Notes: generated from the sequence alone by a model not told the origin. DNA of 64,000 nt from DAOMFB01 sp963801475 (GCA_963801475.1 CAWDEX010000003.1:186001-250000), one strand, 5' to 3'. Positions 34,627 through 44,138 are shown, numbered from the stretch's first letter. A program made the numbers and translations.

Positions 34627-35973
34627 ATGAAGGCCCTCGGGACGCGCGCCTTCACGGCGTTGTTCTTCGCCCTCGTTGCGCTCGTCCTTCTCTTCTCCGA
34701 CAAGGGCCAGATCGCCGGCGACGGCGTCGTGCGCTGGCGCGCCCTCGTCACCCTCGCGACCGAGGGCCGGCTCACGGCCGACCGGTACTCGATCGAGATG
34801 CCGCTTCTCGCCTTGCCTCTCTGGACGGCGGGCGACGCGGTCGCCCACGCCGCGGGCGAGACGGGCCCGGCCCGGCTCGAGACGATCGGGCGCGTCGTCC
34901 AGCGGTTCAACAAGCTCGTCGCCTTCGCGATCGCCGTGTGGCTCTTCCGGCGCCTCCGGCGGCTCGGGCTCGGCGCGGAGGGCGCGGCGGCGGGTGTCCT
35001 CGTCCTCCTCTTCGCCAGCCTCCTCGTGCCGCACGCGAAGGACTTCTACGGCGAGTGCCTCTGGACGTTCTTCGCCTGCGCGGCCGTCGGCCTCCTCGCG
35101 GAGGGGAGCGCCCGGACGGTGCGCGGCGACGTCGCGCTGGCCGCGGCGACGGCGCTCGCGGTCCCGCTGAACCCGCTTCTCGCACCCGTCCTCGGCGCGA
35201 CGGCGGCCGTGCTCGCCGTGACGGCCGCTGCAACCGAGCGTCCCGCTGCGTGGCGGGGCGCGGCCCTCGCCGCCGTCGGGGCGGCGGCCGGCCTCGGGCT
35301 CGCGCTCGTCGAGAACACGCTCCGTCGCGGGTCGGCGCTCGACTTCGGGTACGCGGGCGAGGGCTTCACGACGCCCTTTTTCGTCGGCGTCGCCGGACAG
35401 CTCGTGTCCCCCGCGCGCGGGGCCGTCTTCTACCTGCCGGCGTTCTTCCTCGGCTTCGTGCTCGCCGCGCGCGGCCCGGCCGGAGCCGTGCGCCGCTTCG
35501 CCTTCGCCGGATGCGTCTTCGGGACCCTCCTCGTCGCGGCCTATGCGAAGTGGCACGCGTGGCACGGGATGACGTACTGGGGCCCGCGCTTCCTTCTTCC
35601 GCTCTCGGTTCTCGGGGCGGCGTTCGTCGCGCTCTCCTTCGCGGCCGCCCGCCGCGCCGGGCGGGCGGCGCAGGCTGCGATAGGCCTTCTCGTCCTGCTC
35701 TCGTACGCGGCCTACAAGGTGGGCGTCGGGATCGGCGTCGGGCCGCTCCGCGAATGCCTCCTCGAGGACGCCGCGCGGGCGAGCTGCTACTGGGACCCGG
35801 CCCGCCTGCCGCTCGCGTCGTGGCTCTCGCGGGACGGCCTCGGCGCGATGGTCGACCACCGGTCGACGGTCGTGGAGCCCGTCGCGCTCGCGCTCTTCGC
35901 CGCGCTGGTGGCGGTCACGGCGCGAGCGAAACGACCACCTGCGACGTCCCGGCGGGCACCGGAATGCCGATGA
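34627..35973 (+). CDS. GT-C-like polytopic membrane protein
   Basis: A 448-residue membrane protein with about ten hydrophobic segments. Conserved patches are SALDFGYAGEGFTTPFFVGV, LVSPARGAVFYLPAF and KWHAWHGMTYWGPRFLLPLS. The same patches occur in the frame-broken gene at 10095-11629, so they are paralogues. The WGPRxLLP patch is typical of GT39-like lipid-sugar-dependent transferases, but no clear catalytic acidic pair is seen. Its last 59 bp overlap the 3' end of the convergent YfhO-like gene. Confidence 0.65.
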   Translation: MKALGTRAFTALFFALVALVLLFSDKGQIAGDGVVRWRALVTLATEGRLTADRYSIEMPLLALPLWTAGDAVAHAAGETGPARLETIGRVVQRFNKLVAFAIAVWLFRRLRRLGLGAEGAAAGVLVLLFASLLVPHAKDFYGECLWTFFACAAVGLLAEGSARTVRGDVALAAATALAVPLNPLLAPVLGATAAVLAVTAAATERPAAWRGAALAAVGAAAGLGLALVENTLRRGSALDFGYAGEGFTTPFFVGVAGQLVSPARGAVFYLPAFFLGFVLAARGPAGAVRRFAFAGCVFGTLLVAAYAKWHAWHGMTYWGPRFLLPLSVLGAAFVALSFAAARRAGRAAQAAIGLLVLLSYAAYKVGVGIGVGPLRECLLEDAARASCYWDPARLPLASWLSRDGLGAMVDHRSTVVEPVALALFAALVAVTARAKRPPATSRRAPECR

Positions 35974-38206
35974 GGTGGAGGTTCGCGACGAGGGGCACGA
36001 CCGGCCGCTGATTGACCGTGACCTGGACCCGCGGCGTGTAGGTCCGGTCGACGTGGAGGACGGCGGGGGTGGCCCCCGAGGTCTCGAGGACGAGGAGGTC
36101 GGGGGTCTCCGCCACGATACGGACGCGGGCGGACGGGTCTTCCCGGTCGGCGACGACGGCTGCGGCCCCGCGTCCGGCGACGACGACGCTCCGGGCCGGG
36201 TCGAAGGCCGCGCTCTCGAAGGCGAGAACCGTCCCCGTGATGGAGTCGGTTGCGAGAACCCGCGGGCAGCGGCGCAGGCCGGGTAGGGGGTCTGTCAGCC
36301 GGAAGAGGGTGGCCGGGATGCCCACCTCGCCGTCGACGAAGACGGGAGCGAGACCGGGCGTATCGGGCGGCACGTCGCTCGCAATCACGCTCCCGACCCC
36401 CGCCGAGCGGAGCCATTTCAGCTTCCCGGGCCAGTCGCGCACCGAGAGGAGATCCCGGGCCATCCGGTCCAGGTAGGAATAGCTCCCGTCGGGATCGGGG
36501 TCGTAGGCGTACCGGAGCCCCCATGGGGCGCCCGTGAGCGCCCATCCCTGCCGGAGCTGCGCGCGGGCGACGTCCGTCAGGTCCCGGGCCGGTGCGACGC
36601 CGAAGAGGCCGCGCCGGACCGCGTCGAGATCCTTTCCGGTCCGCTCGAAGACCCGGCCGGGAATCGCGGCCGCCCGCGTGACCAGCGGGAAGGGTCGCGC
36701 GAACCACTCCGACGGGACGCGGGGGAGGAGGCCCTGGGCCGGCAGGAGAAGCTCCGCTCCGACGGCGACGAGGAGAAACAGCCGGGCCCGGGCGTCCTCG
36801 GCGGTGCGGCGGACGAGCAGCGCCAGGACGAAGAGGGCGGCCGCCGCGAACGCCGCCTGCACCGGGAGCCGGCGGAGCGCCGGCGCGAGGACGACGGCGG
36901 GGTCGGCGACCCAGCTCGCGTCCCACCCCCGCATGAGGAGCCGTCGCCCCAGGTCCGGCGAGAGCCGGAGGACGAGCGAGGCGGCGGCGAAGAGGGCGGC
37001 GAGGCCTCCGAGGGCGATCGAAGCGCGGGACCGGAACCGGAGGAGCCCCCCGAGGACGACGAGCCGGTCCGCTGCGAGAGCGGCGAGCGCCGCGACGGCC
37101 AGCGTGAAGACGAACATCGCCTTCACCGGGTACCGGACGACGTGAAGGGCCGGCAGGGCGTCGAAGGCGGCCTTCGCGCCGGGGAGCCACGGGAAGAGGG
37201 CGACGACGAGCGCCAGGGCTGCGGCGGCGATCCAGAAGCGCCCCTCGTTCCGCTTGGCCGAGACGACGAAGAGAACGGCGAGGGCGAGCGGCAGGATCCC
37301 GAAGCCGAGCGACGCGAGATAGGGCGGGTTTCCCTGCGTCACGGCGAACCCCCAGAACCCCCCGGAGAGGAGCTGTGAGGGGTCGCCGTAGAGGAGCGGG
37401 AAGGGCGTTTCGAGGAAGCGGAGGGGATGGAAACCGACCGCGGCGAACTCGGCGAAGGAGAAACCACGGACGCGGCGCAGGGAGAACCCGGTGGCCCGGA
37501 CCACCTCGAGGAGCCACGGCGAGAGAAGGAGGGCAGCGGCGAAGACACCTCCCGCGGAGACGGCGAGCGTCCGGAGGCGGGCCTCGCGATCCGTCGCGAG
37601 GGCGAAGGCAGCGGCCAAAAGGAGCGACAGCCCCGCGAGAGCCGGCTCGCCGCCGAGGACGAGGAGGGCGGCCGAGACGGCGACGCCGAAGCCGCAGCGG
37701 ACGAGCGCCGGTCCGGTGGCGACGCGCGCCGTCGCCACGAACCCGAGGAGCCACGGTGTCCACGCGATCGTCGTCGTGGCGTTCAGGAAGGCCGTCGAGG
37801 AGAGGACGTAGCCCGAGAAGGCGAAGGCGGTGGCTCCGACGAAGGCGGCCTCCTCCGTCCGGACGAGGCGGCGAAAGAAGAAGAACGCGCCGGCGAGGCC
37901 GACGAGAAGGTGAAGGAGGAGGTGCAGGCCGAGGAACCGCGGCGACCTGGGGAACGGGTAGGCGAGGACGAGGTTCGGGTTGCCGTAGAAGGGCTGGCCG
38001 AACGAGGCGTGGGGGTTGATCGAGGTGGCGCCGAGCGAGGCGAAGAGGGCCCGGGCCGGGCGCTGCGTCGTGCCGAGGTCGCGGTAGAAGGGGGAGGCGC
38101 GCCCGGACAGGAGGTCGAGGTTCGGCAGGAGGAACACGGCCAGGAGGAATGCCGTCGCGACCGGCGCGGGCGAGAGGAGCCGCCGAAGCGCCGCCCCGCG
38201 GCTCAT
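35915..38206 (-). CDS. YfhO-like bacterial membrane protein, copy A
   Basis: A 763-residue protein with about 12 membrane helices and a long C-terminal periplasmic beta domain. Typical features are SINPHASFGQPFYGNPNLVL near the N-terminus, FAFSGYVLSS, EPALAGLS, and LHVVRYPVKAMFVFTLAVAA. The last part (NQRPVVPLVANLHLIGIPV, PAGTSQVVVSL) is the YfhO end signature. YfhO proteins are GT-C-type, linked in Gram-positives to glycosylation of lipoteichoic acid; here a lipid-linked-sugar role is inferred. The ATG overlaps the stop of the GT2 gene upstream. Confidence 0.8.
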   Translation of the reverse strand: MSRGAALRRLLSPAPVATAFLLAVFLLPNLDLLSGRASPFYRDLGTTQRPARALFASLGATSINPHASFGQPFYGNPNLVLAYPFPRSPRFLGLHLLLHLLVGLAGAFFFFRRLVRTEEAAFVGATAFAFSGYVLSSTAFLNATTTIAWTPWLLGFVATARVATGPALVRCGFGVAVSAALLVLGGEPALAGLSLLLAAAFALATDREARLRTLAVSAGGVFAAALLLSPWLLEVVRATGFSLRRVRGFSFAEFAAVGFHPLRFLETPFPLLYGDPSQLLSGGFWGFAVTQGNPPYLASLGFGILPLALAVLFVVSAKRNEGRFWIAAAALALVVALFPWLPGAKAAFDALPALHVVRYPVKAMFVFTLAVAALAALAADRLVVLGGLLRFRSRASIALGGLAALFAAASLVLRLSPDLGRRLLMRGWDASWVADPAVVLAPALRRLPVQAAFAAAALFVLALLVRRTAEDARARLFLLVAVGAELLLPAQGLLPRVPSEWFARPFPLVTRAAAIPGRVFERTGKDLDAVRRGLFGVAPARDLTDVARAQLRQGWALTGAPWGLRYAYDPDPDGSYSYLDRMARDLLSVRDWPGKLKWLRSAGVGSVIASDVPPDTPGLAPVFVDGEVGIPATLFRLTDPLPGLRRCPRVLATDSITGTVLAFESAAFDPARSVVVAGRGAAAVVADREDPSARVRIVAETPDLLVLETSGATPAVLHVDRTYTPRVQVTVNQRPVVPLVANLHLIGIPVPAGTSQVVVSLAP

Positions 38207-38946
38207 CGGAAGATCCGGTCGTCGCGGTAGCCCCACTTCTGGAGCTTGTAGCGGAGCATGACGCCGAGGATCGAGACGCCGTAGACGCACGAACGGAGGA
38301 AATTGATCTGCGACGCGTCGTCGAAGTAGCGCGTGACGATCGGGACTTCCCGGATCCGCATTCCCTTCCAGATTCCGGCGGCGATGATCTCGGTGTCGAA
38401 GACGAAGTCGTCGGAAAAGGCCGGGAGGGCCACGCTCTCGAGGTAACGCCGGGAGTAGGCGCGGAGGCCCGAGTGGTACTCGGTGAGGTAGAGGTAGAAG
38501 GTCGCGTTCTCGACGGCCGTCAGAAAGACGTTCGCGAGGTACTTCCACTTGGGCATCCCCCCCTCGAGAGGGCGCCCGCCGAGCATCCGGCTTCCGAACA
38601 TGGCGTCCACGGTGCCGTTGGCCACGGGTTCGATGAGCTGGGGGAGGACCGAGGCGTCGTACTGGTGGTCCGGGTGGACCATCACGCAGACGTCGGCGCC
38701 GCGTGCGAGGGCGGTCTCATAGCAGGTCTTCTGGTTCGCCCCGTAGCCGCGATTCCGGTCGTGGACGACGACGGTCATCCCCGGGATCGCGCGCGCCACC
38801 TCCACGGTCCGGTCGCGCGAGGCGTCGTCCACGAGGATGACGTCGTCCACCCATTCTTTGGGAATCTCTTCCCACGCCTTGCGGAGCGTCTTCTCCGCGT
38901 TGAACGCCGGCATCACGACGGCGACGCGCTTTCCGTGGACGGGCAT
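38203..38946 (-). CDS. Polyprenyl-phosphate mannose synthase-like GT2
   Basis: A 247-residue glycosyltransferase family 2 enzyme without C-terminal membrane helices. VVMPAFNAEKTLRKAWEEIP, VILVDDASRDRTVEVAR, NRGYGANQKTCYETAL, VHPDHQYDASVLP and TEYHSGLRAYSRRYLE. It resembles dolichol/undecaprenyl-phosphate mannose synthases, supplying lipid-linked sugar to GT-C enzymes such as those encoded on either side. A minus-strand CAGAAT (38953-38958) sits 6 nt before the ATG, implying its own leaderless start 19 bp after the oligosaccharyltransferase-like gene. Confidence 0.85.
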   Translation of the reverse strand: MPVHGKRVAVVMPAFNAEKTLRKAWEEIPKEWVDDVILVDDASRDRTVEVARAIPGMTVVVHDRNRGYGANQKTCYETALARGADVCVMVHPDHQYDASVLPQLIEPVANGTVDAMFGSRMLGGRPLEGGMPKWKYLANVFLTAVENATFYLYLTEYHSGLRAYSRRYLESVALPAFSDDFVFDTEIIAAGIWKGMRIREVPIVTRYFDDASQINFLRSCVYGVSILGVMLRYKLQKWGYRDDRIFR

Positions 38947-38965
38947 CGCAGGATTCTGGACGATT

Positions 38966-40936
38966 TCAGGGACCGCCGTCGACGCGGAAGACCCGGAAGC
39001 GCGGGACGATGCGCCCGTCAGGCATCCGGGCGGCCGTCCGGGAGTCGAGAACGCGGACGAGGAAGGGGACGGGGCGCTCGTCCGCCGACTCGTGGACGCG
39101 GACGGCGAAGGTCGCGTCGGGCGGCACGGGCGACCGCCCCGCCGCCTCGGCGTAGCGCGCCAGGACGGGGCGGAGGTCCGTCGTGATCAGGTAGCGGACC
39201 CGGGCGGCTCGAAGGAGCGCCAGCGCTTCCGCGTCGTCCGGCGACGAAAAGAGCCGCGCCTGCCTCCGCCATCCGTAGAGAAACGGGTCGGCCGCCGCCG
39301 GGCGCTCCGCGAGGGCCGTCACGAAGTGACCCATCGCCCAGGGGGCCATGACTCCCGGAATCGTTCCGGGTTGGGGCGGCGGAAGGGCTGCGGGATCGGC
39401 CCCGGGAGGGTCGAGCCTCCGAAGGCGCGCGAGAAGGTCGAGCAGGTCCGGACCGGGCGCGCTGGCATAGGCCTGAAACCGCCGGAGGGCTCCGAGTCCG
39501 GGGACCGGTTCGAGAAGAACGAGAAGGGCGAGGGCAACGGCGAAGGCGACGATCTGCGCGATGCCCCCGCGCCCGGACCGCCGAAGCCCCCGCGAAACGC
39601 GGACGAAGATCACCCCCAGGAACTGGCCGAGCGCCAGCGCCGTGAACAGCGCGAGGTAGTAGACGTTCCGTCGCTGGACGAGCGTCAGGACGAGGAAGGT
39701 CGCGCCGAACAGGACGACCAGCAGCCGCCCGGCGAGCCGGCGGCGGGCGGCGGGACCGCGCCAGCGTCGGGAGGGCGCGACCCAGAGGACGAGGGCCGCC
39801 GGCAGGAACAGCAGTCCGGCCGAGAGCTCGGAGACGGCGCGCGCCAGCGCGGGCCCGGCAGGACCGTCGAAAAGCGGGTGCGACTCGGCGATCACCCGGA
39901 CCGCGTCGGGAGCGTAGGCGAGGTAGCCGCCGCCCTCGAACTCGTCGCCGCCGGCCGGCCGGGTCGCCGTGTCGCGCACGGCAAGGTAGGCGCCACCGCG
40001 GCGGACGGCCCCGGCGATACGGCCGGCGTTCGGCGCCACGGCGGCGAGAAGTCCCAGCGCAACGAGGAGGGCGGCCGTTCTCCGGGCGGCGCCGCGCGTC
40101 CGGACGGCGGCCACGAGAGTCACGGGCAGGGCGATCGCCGCAAGGAACAGCGGCTGGAACCAGCCGAAGGAGACGAACGAAAACGGAATCGGGGCCGCTC
40201 CGAGCGTGGCCCATGCCCCGAGGGCGACGAGAAGAGACGCGGCGCCGGCGAGAAGGGCCGCCGCCGGTCCAAGGAAGACGGCCGCCCAGAGAAGGCCGAG
40301 GGCCGCCGAGAGAACGGCGCCCTGCCAGGTCAGGACGAGAAGGGCGAGAGCGGCACCCGAGAGCAGGGCCGCTCTCGCCCGCGCTCTCCCTTCGAGCGAC
40401 GCCGCCCGCGCGGCCGCCGACAGGAACAGGAGAAGTCCGAGCGCTTCGGCCACGTGCTGGTCGGCGTGCCCGTAGCCGCTCCAGATCGCCGCGGCAGGGA
40501 GCAGGGCATAGGCTGCCGCGGAGAAGAGGGCCCGCCGCCGGCCGAAGAGACGCCGGGCGAGAAAGAAGAGAGGAAGGATCTGCAGGGCGCCGAGGAGCGG
40601 CGGGAGGATCGCCGCCACGCGCGCGACCTCGTCGCGGGTGGCGCCGGCGCCGTACGTCGCGCGGGCGACGCCGCCGATGGCGAGGTCGAAGACCGGCGGC
40701 CAGATCCAGACGCCGCCGTCGGGGTGGTTGAGATACGGATCGACGACGGGGACACGAGGAAAGTTCCGGGCGACGGAAGTCGCGCGCCGGAGATGCCCGT
40801 AGCAGTCCGGAGAGAGGAGCCGAAGCCCCCCCGCCGTGGCGGCCGGGGCCGGGAGGAGGCGGAGGGCGAGCGCGGCGGCGAAGAGGAGAGCGACGAAGGC
40901 GGCGTCTGCACGCCGGCGGCTCGTCGTGCTGTCCAC
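38966..40936 (-). CDS. STT3/AglB-like oligosaccharyltransferase homologue
   Basis: A 656-residue polytopic protein with a soluble C-terminus. Motifs in STT3 order: first loop SPDCYGHLRRATSV (Asp44, His48; compare DxYYHLR) and YLNHPDGGVWIWPPVFD; GHADQHVAEA (156-165, the DHH-type motif); RVIAESHPLF (about 348-357, the catalytic-Glu loop like SEHQP); and GVMAPWAMGHFVTALAERP (528-546) at the place of the WWDYG acceptor motif. The acceptor motif is changed to PWAMG. It likely moves a lipid-linked glycan to protein or another acceptor at the periplasmic face. GTG start, TACGCT 6 nt upstream. Confidence 0.75.
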   Translation of the reverse strand: MDSTTSRRRADAAFVALLFAAALALRLLPAPAATAGGLRLLSPDCYGHLRRATSVARNFPRVPVVDPYLNHPDGGVWIWPPVFDLAIGGVARATYGAGATRDEVARVAAILPPLLGALQILPLFFLARRLFGRRRALFSAAAYALLPAAAIWSGYGHADQHVAEALGLLLFLSAAARAASLEGRARARAALLSGAALALLVLTWQGAVLSAALGLLWAAVFLGPAAALLAGAASLLVALGAWATLGAAPIPFSFVSFGWFQPLFLAAIALPVTLVAAVRTRGAARRTAALLVALGLLAAVAPNAGRIAGAVRRGGAYLAVRDTATRPAGGDEFEGGGYLAYAPDAVRVIAESHPLFDGPAGPALARAVSELSAGLLFLPAALVLWVAPSRRWRGPAARRRLAGRLLVVLFGATFLVLTLVQRRNVYYLALFTALALGQFLGVIFVRVSRGLRRSGRGGIAQIVAFAVALALLVLLEPVPGLGALRRFQAYASAPGPDLLDLLARLRRLDPPGADPAALPPPQPGTIPGVMAPWAMGHFVTALAERPAAADPFLYGWRRQARLFSSPDDAEALALLRAARVRYLITTDLRPVLARYAEAAGRSPVPPDATFAVRVHESADERPVPFLVRVLDSRTAARMPDGRIVPRFRVFRVDGGP

Positions 40937-40942
40937 GGCCGC

Positions 40943-40973
40943 AGCGTAGCAGGCGACGTCGTCCGACTAGAAT
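40943..40973. promoter_or_regulatory. Divergent leaderless promoter pair
   Basis: Only 43 bp separate the start codons of two divergent operons. On the minus strand TACGCT (40943-40948) lies 6 nt before the GTG of the STT3-like gene. On the plus strand TAGAAT (40968-40973) lies 6 nt before the GTG at 40980. Neither start has a Shine-Dalgarno. The two -10 elements face apart, so the -35 region of each overlaps the other promoter and the operons may compete or be co-regulated. Confidence 0.55.
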
Positions 40974-40979
40974 CTCCCG

Positions 40980-42725
40980 GTGTCGAGAGGACGTTTCGGA
41001 GCGTTCTTCTGGCCTGGAGCCGCGGGACTGGCTCTCGCGGGCGCGCTCCTCGCGTACGACGCGGGCCGGATGAACAGCGCGACGATGGACGAGCCGTTCC
41101 ACGCGCTCGCGGGTGCCGAATACGCGATCTCCGGCACGTACTTCGCCAACCTCGAGCACCCGCCCCTCGCGAAGCTCCTTTCGGGCGTCTCCCTCCGCCT
41201 CGCCGGCGCGCGGCCGCCCCGCATCCCGCGGCCGTTCTCCATGCGGACCGCCGAGCAGCCGCGGCCCTGGGCGTTTTCGGGGGACCCCCTCGCCCCGGAC
41301 GACCTCTTCGACGCGGCGCGCCGCCCGTTCTACGGGCTCTTCTTTCTCCTCGTCCTCGTCGTGGCGGCCGCCGTCCGGCACTGGGGCGGCGATCTGGCCG
41401 GAATCTCGGCGGCGGCTCTGATTGCCTTCGAGCCGACCCACCTCGCCCACGCCGCGGTCGTCCACACGGACGTCGCGGCGTCGCTCGGGTTCTTCGGAAC
41501 GATCGCACTCGCTCTTCTTGCCGTCGAGAGGCGCTCGGTCACTCTCTGGGCGGCCACGGGCGCGGCCCTGGGGGCCACGCTGGCGACGAAGTTCTCCGCG
41601 GTCCTCCTCGTGCCGGTCGTGGCGGCGGTCGCCCTCGGGGCGGCCCTGCTCGACCGCCGGGAGGCGCGGCGGGAGGGGCGGGCGCCGGGAGGCCGGCCTC
41701 TCCGCGGCCTTCTCGTCGCCGTCGCGGTCGCGGCCGCGGTCCTGATCGGATGCTACGCGGCGGCGATGCGCTCGATGAGCCGCAGCGACGCGGAGAGCGC
41801 CGTGAGGGCGTTTCTCGGCTCGCGCGCGGCCCCCGCCGGGACCGTCGAACGCGTCGCGGCCCTCTCGAGGTGGTTTCCTCCGGCGGGGCACTATGCGGCG
41901 GGACTCGCCGGCGTGGAGAGCCAGAACCGGACCGGAGGCGGCGTGAACTTCCTCCGGGGGCGCCTTTCGACGGACGGGTTCTGGGACTACTTCTTCGTGG
42001 CCTTCGGCGTGAAATCCTCGGTCGGCTTTCTCGTCGTCCTCTTGGCGGGGCTTCTCGCGCTGGCCCTCGGACGGACGCGCCTCGACCTGACGATCGCCGC
42101 CCTTCTCTTCCCGGCGCTCTACCTCTTCGCGTCCGGGATGGCGACGTCGTACAACATCGGCCTTAGGCACATGCTGCCGGCCGTCCCTCTTCTCGCCGCC
42201 GCCGCCGTCCTCGCCGTCGTCCGGGCCGTGACGCCTCGCGTGGCCGCCACGATCCTCCTTCTCGGCGCGGCGCTCCAGGCGGCGGAAGTCCTCCGCGTCC
42301 ATCCGCACGAGATGTCGTTCTTCAACGTGCTGGCGGGGGGGCCGGAGAAGGGCTCGGCGTGGCTGAACGACTCGAATCTCGACTGGGGACAGGATCTCCG
42401 GCGGCTCGCGGCGACGCTCCGCGAGCGCGGCGAAGAGAGTTCGACGACCGTCGCGTACTTCGGCGGCGCCGACCCGGCCGTGACGCTGCCACGAGCCCGC
42501 GTCTTCGACCCGGCGCGGCCGGACGTTCCGCCCGGGCTCTACGCCGTGTCGTCCTTCCTCCTCTGCTGCGGCCCGGAGACGCTCCGGTTCCACGGCGATT
42601 CCGCCGCGGCGGCCGGCCTTGCGCGGCTTCGCCGCGCCGTCCTTACGCGCGGTGAGCGCGTGGGGCGCGTGGGATACTCGATCGAACTGTTCCGGATCCG
42701 GGGAGGGAGCGAGCCCGCGCGATGA
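40980..42725 (+). CDS. GT39-like (protein-mannosyltransferase superfamily) membrane protein
   Basis: A 581-residue GT-C protein. The first periplasmic loop ATMDEPFHALAGAEYAISGT and FANLEHPPLAKLLSG contains the Asp-Glu pair and the EHPPLAK motif seen in PMT/GT39 enzymes. Nine to eleven helices follow, with FEPTHLAHAAVVHTDVAAS and GLRHMLPAVPLLAAAA. The tail with WLNDSNLDWGQDLRRLA is a hallmark of this bacterial subgroup. It probably transfers a sugar from a polyprenyl phosphate donor. It is the first gene of a five-gene operon running to 50019. Confidence 0.8.
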   Translation: MSRGRFGAFFWPGAAGLALAGALLAYDAGRMNSATMDEPFHALAGAEYAISGTYFANLEHPPLAKLLSGVSLRLAGARPPRIPRPFSMRTAEQPRPWAFSGDPLAPDDLFDAARRPFYGLFFLLVLVVAAAVRHWGGDLAGISAAALIAFEPTHLAHAAVVHTDVAASLGFFGTIALALLAVERRSVTLWAATGAALGATLATKFSAVLLVPVVAAVALGAALLDRREARREGRAPGGRPLRGLLVAVAVAAAVLIGCYAAAMRSMSRSDAESAVRAFLGSRAAPAGTVERVAALSRWFPPAGHYAAGLAGVESQNRTGGGVNFLRGRLSTDGFWDYFFVAFGVKSSVGFLVVLLAGLLALALGRTRLDLTIAALLFPALYLFASGMATSYNIGLRHMLPAVPLLAAAAVLAVVRAVTPRVAATILLLGAALQAAEVLRVHPHEMSFFNVLAGGPEKGSAWLNDSNLDWGQDLRRLAATLRERGEESSTTVAYFGGADPAVTLPRARVFDPARPDVPPGLYAVSSFLLCCGPETLRFHGDSAAAAGLARLRRAVLTRGERVGRVGYSIELFRIRGGSEPAR

Positions 42726-44125
42726 AGCTGTCCGTCGTCATGCCCGCTTACAACGAGAAACAGACGATCCGGGAGATCGTCGCCCGCGTTCTCGCCGTGG
42801 ACCTCGGTCCGATCCAGAAGGAGCTCGTCATCGTCGACGACGGGTCGACCGACGGCACGCGGGACCTCCTCCGGGAGATGGACGGAAAGAGCGGCGTGAG
42901 GGTCCTCTTCCAGCCGCGGAACATGGGGAAGGGGGCGGCCGTCTGGACGGGCCTCCGCGCCTCGACCGGCGACGTGGTGGTGATCCAGGACGCCGACCTC
43001 GAGTACGACCCGACGGAGTACCCGCTTCTCCTCGGACCGATTCTCGACGGCAAGGCCGACATCGTCTACGGGTCGCGCTTCCTCGGCAACCCGCACGGGC
43101 ATCGCGTCCTCTACTTCTGGCACACCGTGGGCAACCGCCTCCTGACCTTCATGTCGAACGTCTTCACGAACCTGAACCTGACCGACATGGAGACCTGCTA
43201 CAAGATGATGACCCGCGAGGTGGTGGATCGCCTCGACCTCGAGTCGAAGCGGTTCGGCATCGAGCCGGAGATCACCTGCAAGGTCGCCCGGATGCGCGCC
43301 CGGATCTTCGAGGTGCCCATCTCGTACAGCGGGCGGACCTACGAAGAGGGGAAGAAGATCGGCCTGAAGGACGCCTTCCAGGCGGTCTGGGTCATCCTGA
43401 AGTTCTTTCGCTGGGAGGCCCCGCGCGGCGACGTGGGGACGATGACGCTCCGTCGGATGGCCGCTCTCGCCCCGTACAACCGCTGGCTTCACGACCGTTT
43501 CGAGAGGCACCTCGGGCAGAGGATCCTCGAGGTCGGATCGGGCGTCGGAAACCAGACGCGCTATTTCGTCGACCGCGAACGGGTCGTCGCGTCCGACGTC
43601 GAAGCGCACTACGTCCGCGAGCTCGCGACCAGCTTCGGAAGCCTCTCGAACGTCCGGATCGCCTCCTTCCTCTTTCCGCTGTCGGCCGCCGACCGGGACG
43701 CCCTTCTGGCGGAGCGGATCGACACCGTCGTCTGCCTGAACGTCCTCGAGCACATCGAGGACGACCGGACGACGCTCCGCGATTTCGGGTCCATCCTGCC
43801 GCCGGGTGGACGGCTCGCCCTCCTCGTTCCGGCCCTTCCGGCGCTCTACGGTTCCCTCGACATCTACCTCCGGCACTATCGCCGGTACGAACGAGACGCC
43901 CTCGCCGCGCTCGTGACGGAGGCCGGCTTCACGATCGACGAGATCCGTTACGTGAACCGCCCCGGAGTTGCCGGGTGGTGGCTGAACTCGCGCGTCCTGA
44001 AACGAAAGGTCCTGCCGAAGGGGCAGCTGGGGGCGTTCCGCTGGCTCCTTCCGCTGCTCAAGTCCGAGGAGAGGAATCCGCCGTCCTTCGGCATGTCGCT
44101 CCTCGTGCTCGCGCGCCGGGCCTGA
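42722..44125 (+). CDS. GT2 glycosyltransferase fused to a SAM methyltransferase
   Basis: A 467-residue bifunctional protein. Residues 1 to about 235 are a polyprenyl-phosphate-type GT2 (VVMPAYNEKQTIREIV, VIVDDGSTDGTRDLL, IQDADLEYDPTEYP, FLGNPHGHRVLYFWHT). Residues about 255-467 are a class I methyltransferase (LGQRILEVGSGVGNQTRYF, VVCLNVLEHIEDDRTTL, LRHYRRYERDALAALVTEAG). The fusion suggests the transferred sugar, or its lipid-linked product, is methylated. The ATG overlaps the previous stop (ATGA). Confidence 0.85.
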   Translation: MKLSVVMPAYNEKQTIREIVARVLAVDLGPIQKELVIVDDGSTDGTRDLLREMDGKSGVRVLFQPRNMGKGAAVWTGLRASTGDVVVIQDADLEYDPTEYPLLLGPILDGKADIVYGSRFLGNPHGHRVLYFWHTVGNRLLTFMSNVFTNLNLTDMETCYKMMTREVVDRLDLESKRFGIEPEITCKVARMRARIFEVPISYSGRTYEEGKKIGLKDAFQAVWVILKFFRWEAPRGDVGTMTLRRMAALAPYNRWLHDRFERHLGQRILEVGSGVGNQTRYFVDRERVVASDVEAHYVRELATSFGSLSNVRIASFLFPLSAADRDALLAERIDTVVCLNVLEHIEDDRTTLRDFGSILPPGGRLALLVPALPALYGSLDIYLRHYRRYERDALAALVTEAGFTIDEIRYVNRPGVAGWWLNSRVLKRKVLPKGQLGAFRWLLPLLKSEERNPPSFGMSLLVLARRA

Positions 44126-44138
44126 GGCCGCGGAGCTC

